Assembly (NCBI GenBank): GCA_900547725.1
Contig: URHR01000090.1
Span: 1-6,911 of the forward strand
Length of the DNA stretch: 6,911 bases
DNA from: an uncultured Eubacteriales bacterium
GTDB taxonomy: Bacteria; Bacillota; Clostridia; Oscillospirales; CAG-272
Direction of reading: 5' to 3'
Part shown: in pieces, positions 5,442 through 6,911 of the stretch
How the letters are laid out: every line of letters starts with the position of its first letter
Position numbering within the stretch: the stretch's first letter is position 1
Translations under genes and position numbers: made by a program
Notes under the pieces: model-generated
Told to the model about the DNA's origin: nothing
The model's database searches: none
What the model saw: the letters and a program-made list of their open reading frames with translations, nothing else

Positions 5442-5492
5442 GGATTTTTACCGAAAAAAGCATGGCAGAACCGACTTTTTTCAAAGAAGCCC

Positions 5493-5521
5493 TTGCAATC
5501 CGCGCGCGGGTTTGCTATAAT
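5493..5521 (+). promoter_or_regulatory. hisS promoter
   Basis: TTGCAA (5493-5498), 17-bp spacer, TATAAT (5516-5521) with an extended TGC. Expected start is near 5528, leaving only about 32 nt before the ATG. That is too short for a T-box leader. A ribosome site AAGGA lies at 5545-5549. Confidence 0.82.
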
Positions 5522-5559
5522 AAGGAGGAATACACTCCGAAAAGAAGGAACATACTGCC

Positions 5560-6858
5560 ATGAGTGAAAAACTGTCCACCCAACCCTACAAGGGCACAAG
5601 AGATTTCTACCCGCAGGAAATGCGCCTGCGGAATCGGTTCTTCGGCGTTGTCCGCCGCGTTCTGGAAACCGCCGCGTTTGAGGAATACAACGGTCCGATG
5701 CTCGAGTCGCTCGACCTCTACGCCGCAAAAAGCGGTGAGGAAATTGCGACCAAGCAGACCTACAATTTTGTGGATCGCGGCGACCGCCGTCTGGCGCTCC
5801 GCCCCGAGATGACCCCCACCGTGGCGCGGATGGTGGCAGCGAAAATGAACGAATTGGTCTTTCCGCTGAAATGGTTCTCCATTCCGAATATGTACCGCTA
5901 CGAAGCGCCCCAGCGCGGCAGACTGCGCGAATTCTGGCAGCTGAACGTGGACATTTTCGGTTGCGACGGCTATGAGGCGGATCTGGACTGCATTTCCTCT
6001 GCGATTGAGATCATGCGGGCGTTCGGCGCGGACGAGACGATGTTCACGGTGCACATCAACAACCGCCGTTTCTTCAACGACGTGATTGCGGCGATTGCGG
6101 GAACGGACGGCGAGGGCGCAAAGCAGGTTTCGAAGGTGATCGACCGCAAGAACAAAGTGCCGCGCGAGGTTTACGAACGGGATCTGGCGGCGCTCGGTCT
6201 GACGGCGGAGCAGATTGCAAAAATCGACGCGCTCTACACGATGTCGGTGGAGGAAGCGACGGCGCTCTGCCCCGATTCGGTCGGGTCTGGAGAACTGTTG
6301 CAGCTGTTCGGAATGCTGAAGAAATCGGGTCTGGATCGCTTCTGCGTATTCGATTTCGGCATTATCCGCGGCTTGGATTACTACACGGGAACGGTCTTTG
6401 AGGTCTTTGACAACGCGCCCGAGAACAACCGCGCGATGTTCGGCGGCGGGCGGTACGACAATCTGGTCGGTCTGTTCGTAAAGAACGCGAAAATTTCCGG
6501 CGTGGGCTACGGCATGGGCGATGTTACGCTTGAGAACTTCCTTGTAACGCACAATCTGATGCCCGATCCTTCGGCTGACGCGGTCAAGGTTCTGGTCACG
6601 CGTTTTGACGATGTGCCCTACGAGGCGTACCTTTCCCTTGTGTCCGACCTGCACCGTGCGGGCATTCCCGCTACGCTCTTCCTCGGTTCGAAGAAGTACG
6701 GCAAGCAATTGGAATACGCTCTGAAGGGCGGTTTCACGCACGTCATCACGATGGGCGGCGACGAGCTTTCCCGCGGCGTTCTGCATCTGAAAAACCTTTC
6801 CACCCGCGAAGAACTCGAACTCCCTGCCACGGCAGCGGCGGTTGCCGGGGGGATTTAG
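5560..6858 (+). CDS. hisS: Histidyl-tRNA synthetase
   Basis: The 432-residue class II synthetase charges tRNA-His with histidine in the cytoplasm. It starts with the typical QPYKGTRDFYPQEM segment (8-21). RPEMTPTVAR lies at 81-90, and the motif 2 loop YRYEAPQRGRLREFWQ at 112-127 includes R113. The histidine-specific motif RGLDYYTGTVFE (270-281) retains its catalytic arginine. Motif 3 begins FGGGRYDNLVG (294-304). The C-terminal anticodon-binding domain runs from about 341, with KKYGKQLEYA at 378-387 and GGDELSRG at 399-406. This domain and the intact histidine motif exclude the paralogue HisZ. One oddity is GMGDVTL (318-324), where bacterial HisRS usually ends motif 3 with GLERL, so T323 sits at the usual arginine. 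The wider subfamily looks closer to archaeal-like HisRS variants found in some bacteria. The gene is the first of its transcript and is followed directly by the hairpin repeat. Confidence 0.96.
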   Translation: MSEKLSTQPYKGTRDFYPQEMRLRNRFFGVVRRVLETAAFEEYNGPMLESLDLYAAKSGEEIATKQTYNFVDRGDRRLALRPEMTPTVARMVAAKMNELVFPLKWFSIPNMYRYEAPQRGRLREFWQLNVDIFGCDGYEADLDCISSAIEIMRAFGADETMFTVHINNRRFFNDVIAAIAGTDGEGAKQVSKVIDRKNKVPREVYERDLAALGLTAEQIAKIDALYTMSVEEATALCPDSVGSGELLQLFGMLKKSGLDRFCVFDFGIIRGLDYYTGTVFEVFDNAPENNRAMFGGGRYDNLVGLFVKNAKISGVGYGMGDVTLENFLVTHNLMPDPSADAVKVLVTRFDDVPYEAYLSLVSDLHRAGIPATLFLGSKKYGKQLEYALKGGFTHVITMGGDELSRGVLHLKNLSTREELELPATAAAVAGGI

Positions 6859-6911
6859 GAAGACCTTGGAGGCGCAGGGAGACCCCTTTCGGAGGGGTCT
6901 CCCTACCCTCC
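6857..6911 (+). repeat. Dispersed hairpin repeat, copy 2, behind hisS
   Basis: It starts with AGGAAGACC at the last two bases of the hisS stop codon. It then has TTGGAGG, CGC, a perfect 12-bp stem AGGGAGACCCCT/AGGGGTCTCCCT (6876-6887 and 6893-6904) with loop TTCGG, then AC and CCTCC, where the window ends before the outer stem is complete. It aligns without gaps to copy 1 read on the minus strand. In both copies the element has the same orientation relative to the gene before it. Confidence 0.85.

Noticed and set aside
5356..5484. N-terminal extension of the ABC ATPase to an ATG at 5484
   Set aside because: The extension covers the consensus promoter at 5413-5441 and lacks family similarity. 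ATG 5355 has an ideal ribosome site and the expected ATPase start.
5522..5559. T-box or riboswitch upstream of hisS
   Set aside because: Only about 32 nt lie between the predicted start and the ATG, with no room for a specifier domain and antiterminator.
5515..6786. 423-codon open frame on the minus strand opposite hisS
   Set aside because: It is the mirror frame of a well-recognised hisS in GC-rich DNA. Its composition is rich in R, H, V and Q, no domain is recognisable, and it runs through the hisS promoter.
5560..6858. HisZ, the regulatory paralogue of HisRS
   Set aside because: The histidine motif RGLDYYTGTVFE and the anticodon-binding domain are present; HisZ lacks the latter.
1..6911. 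Terminal inverted repeats marking the whole window as a transposon
   Set aside because: The copies are inverted only because the two flanking genes point outward. There is no transposase, the content is housekeeping genes, and the repeats abut stop codons.

Overview
The window reads as ordinary chromosomal DNA of a GC-rich Gram-positive bacterium, most likely a clostridial Firmicute. The reasons are sigma-A promoters close to consensus (TTGACA, 17 bp, TATAAT), strong GGAGG-type ribosome binding sites, a Firmicutes-type PASTA protein, and a short membrane peptide of the holin-like type I toxin class. The lineage is inferred from these traits only.

Layout. Positions 1-58 carry a long hairpin repeat directly after the comM gene (74-1615, minus). 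comM encodes a YifB/ComM-type AAA+ ATPase. Upstream of it on the same strand lies a secreted or membrane-anchored protein with three PASTA domains and no kinase (1686-2396, minus). Positions 2397-3043 lack any conventional-length gene but are dense with signals. They hold a perfect plus-strand promoter, a roughly 200-nt structured leader, a 33-residue toxin-like membrane peptide (2713-2814), a shared bidirectional terminator (2811-2844), and a perfect convergent minus-strand promoter (2893-2921). The minus-strand promoter would make an antisense RNA of about 84 nt. I read this as a complete type I toxin-antitoxin locus. Next comes a two-gene ABC exporter operon (permease 3044-4648 and ATPase 4645-5355, both minus), then a divergent promoter pair, then hisS (5560-6858, plus). 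A second copy of the hairpin repeat (6857-6911) begins inside the hisS stop codon.

Two items deserve most attention. First, the toxin/antisense locus has, besides the usual 3' overlap, a 12-bp direct repeat (11/12 match) exactly 200 bp apart. This lets the antisense RNA also pair with a leader hairpin upstream of the toxin ribosome binding site. The antisense 5' end also imitates two segments of the toxin leader. Second, the two terminal hairpin repeats align without gaps and differ at eight positions, and these form exactly four compensated base pairs. The helix itself therefore appears to be maintained, at the same place and orientation behind two unrelated genes.

The conventional genes do not form one pathway. 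comM acts in handling incoming DNA, the PASTA protein probably in cell-wall binding, the ABC pair in export, and hisS in translation.
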